DNA of 64,000 bases, taken from NCBI GenBank assembly GCA_947500525.1, contig CANMSH010000001.1, positions 496,001-560,000 on the forward strand, given 5' to 3'. The notes under the pieces are model-generated. The model was not told the DNA's origin and did no database searches. It saw nothing but the letters and a program-made list of their open reading frames with translations. The first letter of the stretch is position 1. Each line of letters opens with the position of its first letter. The translations under genes and the position numbers were made by a program. Source of the stretch: an uncultured Flavobacteriaceae bacterium (GTDB lineage Bacteria; Bacteroidota; Bacteroidia; Flavobacteriales; Flavobacteriaceae). Of this stretch, positions 19,701 to 28,640 are shown piece by piece.

Positions 19701-20216
19701 TCCAGTAACATGCTGCGCATGAAAACTGTTTCCGTTTAAAGTTGAACCATCAATAATGGATACTCTATTCGAGCCACCGGCCCCATCAAACTCTTGATGA
19801 GAAGGTCTTGTTCCACCGCCATCCCAAACATAGGCAGTCATTCCTTGCCCCATTAGGTTTAGGCCTAGTGATCCTCCAGAATGTAAATGATCTGCTCTTG
19901 TTGACTTTGCTGCATCGATATTAAAAGTGGTATAATAAATCGGTTTCCCATTCTCAACTCTTTGCAATTCAAGCATTCGACCGTCTTCTAAGAAAATTTT
20001 TTCTTCCCAACCTCTTTGCTTGGCGATTTGTAAAGCGAGTTTCTTTTCTTGTTCAGCAACTTGTTTTAGCTGTTTTTGAATATTCTCTAATTTAATAAGG
20101 TTATATCCTTGTCGGATTTTTTCAATTTCTAAGCGATCTTGTGCGAGTACTCCAAAATTGAAACTCAAGAAAATACCAAAAAGTAATAATTTACTTAAAA
20201 AGTAATTTTTTTTCAT
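16746..20216 (-). CDS. Secreted S8 (subtilisin-like) serine protease with Fn3, MAM-like and GEVED domains and T9SS tail
   Basis: An 1156-residue exported protease. A signal peptide covers about residues 1-25, followed by a helical pro-region. The S8 domain holds Asp132 (AYVWDGG), His169 (HAQHVTG), the oxyanion Asn265 (AAGNDG) and Ser359 (SGTSMASP). After a jelly-roll domain come a fibronectin III module, a MAM-like domain (YNEGFESNDGW to DLAIDDLGV), a second Fn3 module, a GEVED domain (WIDFNQDGTF, FADGEVEDYTI) and a T9SS sorting domain (AYPNPASNKVHI to the C-terminus). It should be exported by T9SS and either anchored at the surface or released, digesting proteins whose peptides the nearby transporters could take up. 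It has its own promoter and terminator. Confidence 0.93.
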   Translation of the reverse strand: MKKNYFLSKLLLFGIFLSFNFGVLAQDRLEIEKIRQGYNLIKLENIQKQLKQVAEQEKKLALQIAKQRGWEEKIFLEDGRMLELQRVENGKPIYYTTFNIDAAKSTRADHLHSGGSLGLNLMGQGMTAYVWDGGGTRPSHQEFDGAGGSNRVSIIDGSTLNGNSFHAQHVTGTIVASGVDADAKGMAPHANARTADWNNDKAEATTQASNGMLLSNHSYGFAFRNQFGQVQLPQNYFGGYISESRDWDEIMFNAPSYLMVVAAGNDGNDNTANQNPTGGSGWDKLTGHSTSKNNLVVANAQDANISANGDLISVDINSSSSEGPTDDMRIKPDITGNGTGVYSTYDNSDTAYNSISGTSMASPNVTGSLLLLQQHYNNLNGNFMKAATLKGLALHTADDAGASGPDAVFGWGLLNTKRAAQAISDNGNEAKIEELTLDSGQSYTITVDSDGSNPLFASISWTDRPGTANSTVNSTTPVLVNDLDIRITKGGTTYFPYELTTPTSSAQQDNNVDPYERVDVNGASGTYTITVTHKGSLIGGSQAFSLIVTGITGTPAVCDATTPTGISVSGVSIADATINWTAVTGTTYDLRYRQVGTSSWTVLAESGTSTSLSGLSPSTQYEVQVRSKCSDGTNSSYSSSTTFTTGALASCTSLPYNEGFESNDGWTQVGGDDGDWVRNSNGTPSNTTGPNAAVEGSFYMFLEASNNNSPGQIGRNATAILESACFDLSGKSSAIFTFKNHMYGTNMGSITVQVSSNDGASWNDEFTTSGNKGNQWNDASVDLNTYLGSTIKIRLVGTTGDGWRSDLAIDDLGVTAVDAGSDTQAPSAPTGLQATNVQQTSATLTWSPSTDNVGVTEYEVYQGSTNIGTVTGISANITGLTASTTYTFTVKAKDAAGNASSDASVTFTTLGNQVTYCASSGNRSSFEWIDNVELGGIANATNSNGGYGDFTAQVGTLAQGSSNTMIVSAGFSGSSYTEYWAVWIDFNQDGTFADSEKVVSGSSSSANNLSATVNVPVDASIGRTRMRVSMKYNSAQNPCENFADGEVEDYTIDIVSSSTSNLYTTFNTNNGDVLGIEDALNIMAYPNPASNKVHITLNSRNITLSSYKIINTLGQIVLKGDLKADKNINVSRLMSGIYFLEVEDGQKIFKTKLIKR

Positions 20217-20368
20217 AATTTTTTTGATTGAATTAGGTTAAAAAATGAGCTCTAGCCTGAGAAATCGGCTGTTTATGCAAGCTAAAGCAATTTTGTTTAT
20301 TTGTTAATGAAAAAGACTAAACAATGAATATAATTCATATAAAACCTTAATTTTCGTTAACAATTTGC

Positions 20369-20399
20369 CAAATATATGTTAATGTTTTAAATTATGCAA
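20369..20399 (-). promoter_or_regulatory. Flavobacterial promoter for the S8 protease
   Basis: Read on the minus strand, TTG (20399-20397) is followed after 20 nt by TATATTTG (20376-20369), matching the TTG-N17-23-TAnnTTTG consensus of Bacteroidota sigma-ABfr promoters. This implies a leader of about 145 nt before the protease start. The rest of 20217-20501 shows nothing else I can name. Confidence 0.55.
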
Positions 20400-20501
20400 T
20401 AGTGGAAAACCATGATTTTTTAGAATATGGGAAACCGTTAATTTTAAGAAGAGAATCGTTTAAAAAGCAGTACATTTAGCGTCTGAACCTATGGTAAAAG
20501 T

Positions 20502-22175
20502 ATGTTAAGTGTTGAAAAATTAGGGATTTCATTTGTATCAAATGACACAACTACAAAAGTGGTGCATAATATCTCGTTTAACCTTGATGAAAATGAAATT
20601 TTAGGTATTGTTGGAGAGTCTGGGTCTGGTAAGTCTGTTACAAGTTTGGCTATTTTAGGATTATTATCGAAAAAAACAGCAAAGCTTAACGGTAGAATTT
20701 TATTTGAAAAAGAAGATATTCTAGGGTTTACCGAAACTCAATTTCGAAGTATTAGAGGTTCCAGTATCTCCATGATATTTCAAGAACCTATGACTTCTCT
20801 AAATCCTAGTCTGACCTGTGGATATCAAGTCTTAGAAATTGTTCAACAACATACATCTATTTCAACGAAAGAGGCCAAAGCGATGGTACTAGCATTGTTT
20901 GAAAAAGTAAAGTTACCCAGAGTTGAGATTATTTTTAATCAATATCCACATCAACTTTCAGGAGGACAGAAGCAACGCGTGATGATTGCTATGGCTATCG
21001 CCTGTAAGCCTAAAATTTTAATCGCTGATGAACCTACAACAGCATTAGATGTTACGGTGCAAAATGACATTATTAATCTTTTGAAAGAACTGCAACAAGA
21101 GACGAAGATGAGTATTATCTTTATATCGCATGACCTATCGTTGGTTTCTCAAATTGCAAATAGAGTCATAGTTATGTATCAAGGAAACATTGTTGAACAA
21201 GGTACAGCGTTCGAAATATTTAAAACACCAACGCATGATTACACCAAGGCTTTAATCAATTCTAAACCAAGTTTAGATAAACGACTCTTAGAATTACCTA
21301 CAGTTACTGATTTTTTAAATCAATCGATAAATACAAGCGTTATTTCGACAAAAGACAGGACGTTAGCACATGAAAAGTTGTATGCTAAACCACCGTTGTT
21401 AGAGGTTAAGAAATTAAAAACTTATTTCAATACCGGTAAATCTTGGTTTTCAGAGAAGGAACCTGTAAAAGCCGTTGATGATGTTTCTTTAAAAATTTAT
21501 GAAGGAGAAACACTTGGGCTTGTAGGAGAATCCGGATGTGGCAAAACTACACTTGGAAGAACGATTATGCATTTGGAGAAATCGACGGAGGGAACCATTA
21601 TTTATAGAGGAAATGATATTTCTAGACTGTCGAAACGAGCGTTAAAAAAACTTAGAAGGGAAATTCAGATCATATTTCAAGACCCTTTTTCATCATTGAA
21701 CCCAAGAATTCCCGTGGGAAAATCTATTTTGGAACCCATGAAGGTACATAAGTTGTATGCTTCTGATACCGAAAGGAAAGAAAAAGTATATGAAATATTG
21801 GAAAAAGTAGGTTTAGATGCTTCAAGTTATAGTCGCTATCCTCATGAGTTTTCTGGAGGACAACGTCAACGTATAGGAATTGCCAGAACGATTGCGCTTC
21901 AACCGAAACTAATTATTTGTGATGAATCTGTTTCGGCCTTAGACGTATCTGTTCAGGCTCAAGTACTGAATTTATTAAATGCTTTGAAAAAAGACTTCGG
22001 ATTTACTTATATTTTTATTTCTCATGACCTTGCAGTGGTAAAGTATATGTCAGACCAACTGGTGGTAATGAATCAAGGGAAAATAGAAGAAATGGGAGAC
22101 GCCGATAGTATATATGAATCTCCAGAAACGTCTTATACTCAAAAGTTAATTGGTGCTATTCCGAAAGGAATATGA
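20502..22175 (+). CDS. Fused dipeptide/oligopeptide ABC transporter ATPase (DppD-DppF type)
   Basis: A 557-residue protein with two complete ABC ATPase domains in one chain. Domain 1 has Walker A GESGSGKSV (residues 38-46), SGGQKQRVMIAMA and LIADEPTTALDVT; domain 2 has GESGCGKTT, DPFSSLNPR, SGGQRQRIGIARTIA and CDESVSALDVS. The SLNP pattern after the Q-loop and the C-terminal GAIP tail belong to the peptide/nickel (Dpp/Opp) family, normally two separate proteins. No permease or binding protein gene lies beside it, so the partners must be elsewhere. It is convergent with the thioredoxin gene, 1 nt apart. Confidence 0.92.
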   Translation: MLSVEKLGISFVSNDTTTKVVHNISFNLDENEILGIVGESGSGKSVTSLAILGLLSKKTAKLNGRILFEKEDILGFTETQFRSIRGSSISMIFQEPMTSLNPSLTCGYQVLEIVQQHTSISTKEAKAMVLALFEKVKLPRVEIIFNQYPHQLSGGQKQRVMIAMAIACKPKILIADEPTTALDVTVQNDIINLLKELQQETKMSIIFISHDLSLVSQIANRVIVMYQGNIVEQGTAFEIFKTPTHDYTKALINSKPSLDKRLLELPTVTDFLNQSINTSVISTKDRTLAHEKLYAKPPLLEVKKLKTYFNTGKSWFSEKEPVKAVDDVSLKIYEGETLGLVGESGCGKTTLGRTIMHLEKSTEGTIIYRGNDISRLSKRALKKLRREIQIIFQDPFSSLNPRIPVGKSILEPMKVHKLYASDTERKEKVYEILEKVGLDASSYSRYPHEFSGGQRQRIGIARTIALQPKLIICDESVSALDVSVQAQVLNLLNALKKDFGFTYIFISHDLAVVKYMSDQLVVMNQGKIEEMGDADSIYESPETSYTQKLIGAIPKGI

Positions 22176-22176
22176 G

Positions 22177-23025
22177 TTAACCTTGATTATTAATTTCGGG
22201 AATTTTTAAAACTTGACCTACATAGATATTATTGGGACTTTTTAGAATATCTTTATTCGCTTTAAATATGAGGACATACTGACCAGCATTTTTGTAATAT
22301 GCTGATGCTATTTTACCTAAAGTTTCTCCAACGACAACTGTATGAGTTTTAACAACGTTAGGGTCTAATTTTTTGGTAATTTCTTTCTTCGGAGTAAGCT
22401 TGACCACTTTTTTACTCACCGTTATTGGAGCAGACTCTTTTTTTTCAACTTTCGCCAACAATTGCGCTGGTTGTTTGACACCAAATTGAGGTTTAAAATT
22501 CTTTTGATACTCAATAAAATCTTCTTTTGACGAGATATTTTTATGAGCATCAGAGCCAAATACTTTTAGAAAAAGTTCTAATTGATTGTGATTTTGATAT
22601 CCTCTAACAGGAGCCAGTAGATTTGCACTTTCATCTAAAAAAAGAATGGTTGGGTAGGCGTTTACTCCAAAAGCGCTCGCCAATTCGTGTTGGCTATTAC
22701 GTCCTCTTTTTTTAGCAGGATCGTAGTTCGGATTTGAAAACTTTTGCTCTTTAAAACTAACGTCGCCATCACCTTCGGCATTGAATTTTACAGCATAATA
22801 ATTTTCATTCACATATTTCACCAAGTCTTTTTGTTGAAACGTATTCTTGTCTAGCATACGACAAGGTCCACACCAAGTGGTATACATATCAACCATTATT
22901 TTACGAGGCTCATTTGCTTGCGCGGCAACAGCCTCTTCAAAGGTCATCCAATTTATCTTAGTGTCTTGTGCGTTAACTTTTAACGTAAAGACAGTTATAA
23001 CAAGTACTATTATTAATTTCTTCAT
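22177..23025 (-). CDS. Exported thioredoxin-fold protein with C-terminal LysM domain
   Basis: A 282-residue precursor. After a signal peptide (residues 1-19) comes a thioredoxin-like domain of the DUF255/thioredoxin_7 kind with the active site WCGPC (Cys52, Cys55) and the AYPTILFLDE cis-Pro loop. A lysine-rich linker of about residues 195-225 leads to a LysM module (THTVVVGETLGKIASAYY, NIYVGQVLKIPE) that would bind peptidoglycan. The fusion suggests a periplasmic redox enzyme tethered to the cell wall, reducing or forming disulfides in envelope proteins. The downstream gene is convergent; upstream is a POT transporter gene in the same direction with an 83-nt gap. Confidence 0.85.
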   Translation of the reverse strand: MKKLIIVLVITVFTLKVNAQDTKINWMTFEEAVAAQANEPRKIMVDMYTTWCGPCRMLDKNTFQQKDLVKYVNENYYAVKFNAEGDGDVSFKEQKFSNPNYDPAKKRGRNSQHELASAFGVNAYPTILFLDESANLLAPVRGYQNHNQLELFLKVFGSDAHKNISSKEDFIEYQKNFKPQFGVKQPAQLLAKVEKKESAPITVSKKVVKLTPKKEITKKLDPNVVKTHTVVVGETLGKIASAYYKNAGQYVLIFKANKDILKSPNNIYVGQVLKIPEINNQG

Positions 23026-23108
23026 CTTCTATCTAGTTTCAACTATTCAGACGCTAGTTACATGTCTAAATTACAAAACAAACGCTTTATTCAAAGTGTT
23101 TAGTATAC

Positions 23109-24656
23109 TTATCGAACACCATGCATTAACTTTTTCATAATTGGATTAATAAGTATTAAAATTAAACCTGCTGCGATAGGTATTAAAGTAAAGATTAAAA
23201 AGAAAGTAGACATTGAGTATTTTTCTACAATAACATCAATATAGCCCCCAACTTTTTGAGCCAAGTAATTACCAGTAGCTATGGCTAAATACCATGCACC
23301 GAACATCATTCCTATTTTTGTAGGTGGCACTAACTTACTAACATATGATAACCCTACTGGAGATAAACATAGTTCTCCCATGGTATGTAAAAGATATGCC
23401 AAGACTAACCAAATTAAGCTTACGGAAGCCGTCTTAGCCCCTTGAGGAATTGTACTAGCACCATAAGCTAATGCACCAAAACCAATACCCAACAATATCA
23501 ATCCAAATCCGAATTTAACCGATGCAGAAGGATTGTATTTGCTCTCCCACCATTTAGAAAAAAGCGGCGCTAAACCAATAATGAATAACGAATTCAAGAT
23601 TAAAAACCACGAAGCTTCAATTTCGGCAGTATCTTTTGGAATAATAACACTCAATTTCCAAAAAACGAGCCCCCAAATACTTAAAAAACTAATCCCAAGA
23701 ATTATATTTGAAAGTGATATTTTTTTAAAAGTTTGCCCAAATAGTTTCAATAAGACCCAAGAGATAATCGTCAAGGGGACTACACTAATTATAGTATCCA
23801 CAATTTTGAAAATAATTGCCGAATTACCAACTAAACTGCGCTGTGTATAATCACGTGAAAAAATAGTCATAGATCCACTGGCTTGTTCGAAAGCAGCCCA
23901 AAAAAACACGGTAAAAAATGCCAATATACCAACTACTATGTATCGATCTCTTTGAACGTTTGAAGGAACATCGCTTTCAGGTGTTTCAACATGCGCAATG
24001 GCATCAGATATATCAACTTTCTTTGATGGAGCCGACCCTACACCTTCGAAAATATGTCGTCCGAACCAAAATTGGAGCATTCCTAATAACATAAAAATAC
24101 CTGCAAGACCGAAACCCCAGGAATAGCTTAAATTACTTGCTAAAAACCCACATAATAAAACCCCTAAGAAACCACCTGAATTGACTCCCATGTAGAAAAT
24201 GGTAAAAGCCCCATCTTTTCTTTCGGGAAACTTATCATAAAGACCACTAATAATTGAAGTAATATTTGGTTTGAACAATCCATTTCCTATGATCAAAAAA
24301 CCAACACCTAAATAGAACATGAATTCTGTTTCAAAAGCCAAAGATGCATGACCTAATGTCATAGCTAAAGCGCCAAATGCTACTGCTTTTTGATAACCGG
24401 TCAATTTATCAGCTACCCAACCGCCAATAATAGGGGTTAAATAAACAGAACTAGTGTATATTCCAAGAAGCCCCAAAGCACGCTCGTTGCTCCATTCCCA
24501 TCCTCCATCGATAAAAGGAGCCGTTAAAAATAACACGAATATGGCACGCATCCCATAATAAGAAAAGCGCTCCCACATTTCAGTAAAAAATAATACAAAC
24601 AATGCGGGCTTATGATTTAATAAGCTAAATTCATTTGTTTTTGATGTTGTGCTCAT
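23109..24656 (-). CDS. POT/PTR family proton-dependent peptide transporter (copy 1)
   Basis: A 515-residue major facilitator protein with 12 or more membrane helices. Helix 1 carries the family signature ExxERFxYY as EMWERFSYYGMRAIF, whose E and R couple protons to peptide uptake. FLIIGNGLFKPNITSIISGLY and FYMGVNSGGFLG match the PTR2 signatures. It imports di- and tripeptides into the cytoplasm. It is the downstream member of a tandem pair, 9 nt after copy 2, and lies in line with an S9 dipeptidyl peptidase gene. The three together form a peptide-scavenging operon. Confidence 0.93.
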   Translation of the reverse strand: MSTTSKTNEFSLLNHKPALFVLFFTEMWERFSYYGMRAIFVLFLTAPFIDGGWEWSNERALGLLGIYTSSVYLTPIIGGWVADKLTGYQKAVAFGALAMTLGHASLAFETEFMFYLGVGFLIIGNGLFKPNITSIISGLYDKFPERKDGAFTIFYMGVNSGGFLGVLLCGFLASNLSYSWGFGLAGIFMLLGMLQFWFGRHIFEGVGSAPSKKVDISDAIAHVETPESDVPSNVQRDRYIVVGILAFFTVFFWAAFEQASGSMTIFSRDYTQRSLVGNSAIIFKIVDTIISVVPLTIISWVLLKLFGQTFKKISLSNIILGISFLSIWGLVFWKLSVIIPKDTAEIEASWFLILNSLFIIGLAPLFSKWWESKYNPSASVKFGFGLILLGIGFGALAYGASTIPQGAKTASVSLIWLVLAYLLHTMGELCLSPVGLSYVSKLVPPTKIGMMFGAWYLAIATGNYLAQKVGGYIDVIVEKYSMSTFFLIFTLIPIAAGLILILINPIMKKLMHGVR

Positions 24657-24665
24657 AAGTCTTTT

Positions 24666-26198
24666 TTAATGTACGTTCCCCATTAATTTCTTAATCAAAG
24701 GAGAAAAAAGTAAGACAATTACACCTGCGCCAATAGAATACATTGCAATTAAGTGAAAACCATCGGTATAAGTAGTCAAAGTATCTAAACCTCCCACATT
24801 TCCATCTGTGCTCTCGATAGCTAATTGTTTTCCTATAAAACCAACAATTTGAAATGCAAAAGCAGATGATAAAAACCAAACACCCATAACAAAAGCCATT
24901 AAACGAACTGGTGCCAAATCGGTCATTTTTGATAACCCTACAGGAGACATAAACAATTCACCAACTGATAGTAAAAAATACATTAGCAATAAATAAGCAA
25001 ATGGCACTAACCCATTAGCACTTGCACTCGCCCCACTAATAGCCAATACGTAAAAACTAATACCCGCAAAAAGTAATCCTAACCCAAATTTATATGGGGT
25101 TCTTGGATTTGATTTTTTCTTGCTCAACCAGGTCCACATCATAGAAATGGGAATGGCAAGTAAAATAATAAACATTGAATTCAGGGAATTTGTTTGAGCA
25201 GCTGTCATAATACCATCCAAATCAACATTTCTCGCAGCAAATAAGGTAATCACACTCCCTGAAAGTTCATGAAATCCCCAAAAAATTGTCATGAAAAAAG
25301 TAATTAGAACGGCGACAAAAAGCTTCTTACGTTCGTCTAAAGTCGCTCTGTACATTTCATATGCCAGATAGGCTAGAACAACGACTCCAATTCCAGTAAA
25401 CAGAACGTTTACAATGTTTTGATCGGCGAACATTCCATCTGTTGCTATAGCCTTGTAAGAAGATAATAATAGCGCTATTAATGGCGCTGCAATAACCGCT
25501 ATTATAGGAATTAGGGTACCTTGTTTGATCCCAAGAATTTTTTTGTGCATTACTTCTTCATTAGGAGGAAGTCCTCTATCTCCAAAAACGTTCTTTTTAA
25601 TGCCACTCCAAAAAACTATTAAACCTGTTAGCATTCCTATTCCAGCCAATCCGAAACCATAGTGCCATCCATATTTTGCGGCCAACCATCCGCACAAAAG
25701 AGGAGCAATCCAACCACCAATATTTATACCCATATAAAAAATAGTAAATCCTGAATCCTTTCTTGGGTCTCCTTTTTCGTACAAGGTTCCAACAAAAGTC
25801 GAAATGTTAGGTTTAAAGAAACCATTTCCCACAATGATTAAGGACAATGCGAGAAAAAAGGCCATATTATTTTCAATAGCTAAGACAAAATGACCTACTG
25901 CCATGAGAATTCCTCCTAAGAAAATAGAATTACGCATTCCTAAAATTTGATCAGAAACTTTCCCCCCTACAACCGTAGATGCATATACTAACGAACCATA
26001 GGAGGCATAAACCGCGGCGGTGGCATAATCGCGCTCAGCTAAAGCAGCAAAAATAACATCAATCATGTAAAGGGTCAGTAATGCTCTCATTCCATAAAAA
26101 CTAAATCGTTCCCATAGTTCAGCGAAGAATAAATAGAATAAGCCTGACGGATGTCCTAGAATTTGTTTTTCATGAGGTTGTTTCGTAATTTCTGACAT
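24666..26198 (-). CDS. POT/PTR family proton-dependent peptide transporter (copy 2)
   Basis: A 510-residue paralogue of the neighbouring transporter. The helix-1 motif is ELWERFSFYGMRALL: the E, E and R of ExxER are kept, but the final Tyr pair is Phe-Tyr. SLIIVGNGFFKPNISTFVGTLY and FYMGINIGGWIAPL are the other PTR2 signatures. The central cytoplasmic loop (residues ~205-225, NVFGDRGLPPNEEV) differs from copy 1. The substitution and divergent loop suggest different peptide preference from the partner; that is an inference. It sits 17 nt after the peptidase gene and 9 nt before copy 1. Confidence 0.93.
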   Translation of the reverse strand: MSEITKQPHEKQILGHPSGLFYLFFAELWERFSFYGMRALLTLYMIDVIFAALAERDYATAAVYASYGSLVYASTVVGGKVSDQILGMRNSIFLGGILMAVGHFVLAIENNMAFFLALSLIIVGNGFFKPNISTFVGTLYEKGDPRKDSGFTIFYMGINIGGWIAPLLCGWLAAKYGWHYGFGLAGIGMLTGLIVFWSGIKKNVFGDRGLPPNEEVMHKKILGIKQGTLIPIIAVIAAPLIALLLSSYKAIATDGMFADQNIVNVLFTGIGVVVLAYLAYEMYRATLDERKKLFVAVLITFFMTIFWGFHELSGSVITLFAARNVDLDGIMTAAQTNSLNSMFIILLAIPISMMWTWLSKKKSNPRTPYKFGLGLLFAGISFYVLAISGASASANGLVPFAYLLLMYFLLSVGELFMSPVGLSKMTDLAPVRLMAFVMGVWFLSSAFAFQIVGFIGKQLAIESTDGNVGGLDTLTTYTDGFHLIAMYSIGAGVIVLLFSPLIKKLMGNVH

Positions 26199-26215
26199 AA
26201 TATATAGGGTGTTTA

Positions 26216-28429
26216 TTAGTTTTTAATGTTGTTTTCAGTTGTAATGGTATTTTCTGAACCTCCTAAATTCTCATCTATAAAGGCCGTCATTTTTGTATAT
26301 AAATGTAAGCGTGTATTATTTCCTTTTCGAATGCCATGGGCACGATCTGGATACATAAATAAATCAAATTGCTTATTCGCTTCTACCAAAGCATTAATCA
26401 TTCTGGTAGTGTTTTGCACATGTACATTATCATCTCCCGTTCCGTGCACCAATAGATAAGCTCCTTTTAATTTGTCAACATGGTTTATGGGGGAATTCTC
26501 ATCATAACCGCTAGGGTTCTCTTGAGGGGTTTGCATATAGCGTTCGGTATAAACAGTGTCATAAAAACGCCAAGAGGTCACAGGGGCAACAGCAATTGCC
26601 ATTTTAAAAACATCGGCTCCTTTTGTAAGGGCAAGAGAAGACATATAACCTCCATAACTCCATCCCCAAATACCTATTCTATCTTTATCAATATATGGTA
26701 ATTCTCCTAATTTTTTAGCCGCATCAATTTGATCTTGGGTTTCGTATTTTCCTAATTCTTTGTACGTAACCTTTTTAAAATCTCGACCTTTTAATCCGGT
26801 ACCTCTACCATCAACACAAGCAATAATATACCCTTTTTGAGCAAGCAATTGAAACCAATAGTCATTGCCTCCTCCCCAACGGTTCGCCACTTGTTGAGAA
26901 CCTGGTCCAGAATATTGATGCATGAATAAAGGGTATTTTTTATTAGGATCGAAATTTGAAGGTTTTATCATCCAGGCATTGAATTCGCCGTGTTCAGTTT
27001 TTACAGTAAAAAATTCTTTTTTCGAGGTTTCAAATCCGTTCAACTTTTGCGAAAGGGCTTGATTGTTTTTGATTTCTTTAATCTCTTTCCCAGATTTCGC
27101 CGCGTTTAAGGTATATATGTTGGGGGTATTTGCACTAGAAAAAGTATTCACATAATAATTAAAGCTATTGCTAAATGCGGCACTATTGGTTCCGGTATTT
27201 GAACTTAATCGTTGTTTACTTTTACCATTTAATTTTATTGAATAAATAGATCGATTAATTGAACCGTCTTCTGTAGATTGATAAAAAATTCGCTTTGTTT
27301 TGGCGTCATACCCATAATAGTTTGTGACTTCCCAATTGCCCTTTGTTATTTGATTTTTTAGTTTACCAGTTGTGTCATAATGATAAATATGATTGAAACC
27401 ATCGTTTTCACTCGTCCAAATAAAACTATTATCTTTTAAGAATGTCAAGTTATCAGTAATATCAACATATGCCGCGTCTTTTTCATTTAAGACAACAAAA
27501 GAGTCTAAGGTCGCACCATCTACAAAAAGTAGATTCAAATTATTCTGATGACGATTTAAGGTGGTAACAGCAAGAGCATTTGCATTGTTGGTCCATTGAA
27601 TTCTTGGAATATAATACTGGGCTTTTTCACCTAGATTGACTTGCGCAGCTTTTTTTGTTGTTAAATTGAAAATATGTAAAGAAACCAAGGCATTTTTTTC
27701 ACCGGCTTTGGGGTACTTGAATACTTGTTGCGTAGGGTATAGTGATGTTCCGTATTTATCCATTGAAAATTCAGGGACTTCAGTTTCATCAAAACGTAAA
27801 AAAGCGAGTTTATCAGAATTTTTATTCCAATCAAAAGCTCTTACAAAAGCAAACTCTTCTTCATAAACCCAATCAGTAATTCCGTTGATAATTTTGTTAT
27901 TCTGCCCATCAAAAGTCACTTGAACCGTACCATTATTAATCAGGTTTTTTATGAATATGTTATTATTATAGGTGTATGCAACTTTATTTCCATCAGGAGA
28001 AAAAGTAGGTTCTTGAATTTTATGATTAGCTATTAATTGGAGTTTTTTAGAGCTTAAATCGTACACGTAATAAGTACCTTTAGAAGAGTGACGATATATC
28101 TGCTCAGACGCTGTACCTAGAATTAGTTTTGTTTCAGTGGCATCGAATTGATAGCTTTCGAAATGAGTAATTCCTTCTAAATCTTTACTATCCACCAATG
28201 TTTCAACTTTTTCTAAAGTCTTATAATCGTATTTGTCGAGAGTTGTACTGTTGATTTGATTATTACTATTTAAGATAGTGTAAAAATCACCAATATTCAT
28301 AGAATGAAACGAGTTCAATCTTTCAGGTCTAAAGGTATTCTTAGACCAGATATCTTCTAAGGTAATATCTTTTTTTTGCGCGTGTATGGTTATACTGAAC
28401 GTAATAAATAAAAGGAGTAATTTTCTCAT
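26216..28429 (-). CDS. S9 family dipeptidyl peptidase IV-like serine peptidase
   Basis: A 737-residue exported peptidase. A short signal peptide (LLLLFITFSITIHAQ) is followed by the DPP IV N-terminal beta-propeller (about residues 60-470), including the double-Glu loop DWVYEEEFAF that holds the substrate N-terminus in DPP IV. The alpha/beta hydrolase domain has the nucleophile elbow GWSYGG (Ser591), GTGDDNVH with the catalytic Asp, and YPDRAHGI with His698. It should release X-Pro or X-Ala dipeptides in the periplasm. It is the first gene of an operon with two dipeptide importers, so release and uptake are coupled. Confidence 0.94.
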   Translation of the reverse strand: MRKLLLLFITFSITIHAQKKDITLEDIWSKNTFRPERLNSFHSMNIGDFYTILNSNNQINSTTLDKYDYKTLEKVETLVDSKDLEGITHFESYQFDATETKLILGTASEQIYRHSSKGTYYVYDLSSKKLQLIANHKIQEPTFSPDGNKVAYTYNNNIFIKNLINNGTVQVTFDGQNNKIINGITDWVYEEEFAFVRAFDWNKNSDKLAFLRFDETEVPEFSMDKYGTSLYPTQQVFKYPKAGEKNALVSLHIFNLTTKKAAQVNLGEKAQYYIPRIQWTNNANALAVTTLNRHQNNLNLLFVDGATLDSFVVLNEKDAAYVDITDNLTFLKDNSFIWTSENDGFNHIYHYDTTGKLKNQITKGNWEVTNYYGYDAKTKRIFYQSTEDGSINRSIYSIKLNGKSKQRLSSNTGTNSAAFSNSFNYYVNTFSSANTPNIYTLNAAKSGKEIKEIKNNQALSQKLNGFETSKKEFFTVKTEHGEFNAWMIKPSNFDPNKKYPLFMHQYSGPGSQQVANRWGGGNDYWFQLLAQKGYIIACVDGRGTGLKGRDFKKVTYKELGKYETQDQIDAAKKLGELPYIDKDRIGIWGWSYGGYMSSLALTKGADVFKMAIAVAPVTSWRFYDTVYTERYMQTPQENPSGYDENSPINHVDKLKGAYLLVHGTGDDNVHVQNTTRMINALVEANKQFDLFMYPDRAHGIRKGNNTRLHLYTKMTAFIDENLGGSENTITTENNIKN

Positions 28430-28608
28430 GTTTTTAATATGGTTTCTACAAAAAGATGCGATTATTAAATTGAGTAGATTTTGTTCGTAAATATGATAAT
28501 TCGATAAAAGTTTGCCAAGTTTACGGAAAATTCATCAAAAATCAATCCAAAAATCATATAAACTGGGTGGTAATTCGGAATGGTCATCATAGGGTTTTTA
28601 AGATTTAG

Positions 28609-28616
28609 TATCTTTG
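28609..28616 (+). promoter_or_regulatory. -7 promoter element before the HMG-CoA reductase gene
   Basis: TATCTTTG fits TAnnTTTG and overlaps the upstream in-frame TTG at 28614, which argues that translation starts at ATG 28641 instead. No -33 TTG is evident. Confidence 0.4.
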
Positions 28617-28640
28617 AATTTCTTAAAAAAGAGATTATTA

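Noticed and set aside
28614..28640. TTG start extending HMG-CoA reductase by nine residues
   Set aside because: The codon lies inside a promoter-like TAnnTTTG element; ATG 28641 fits the family.
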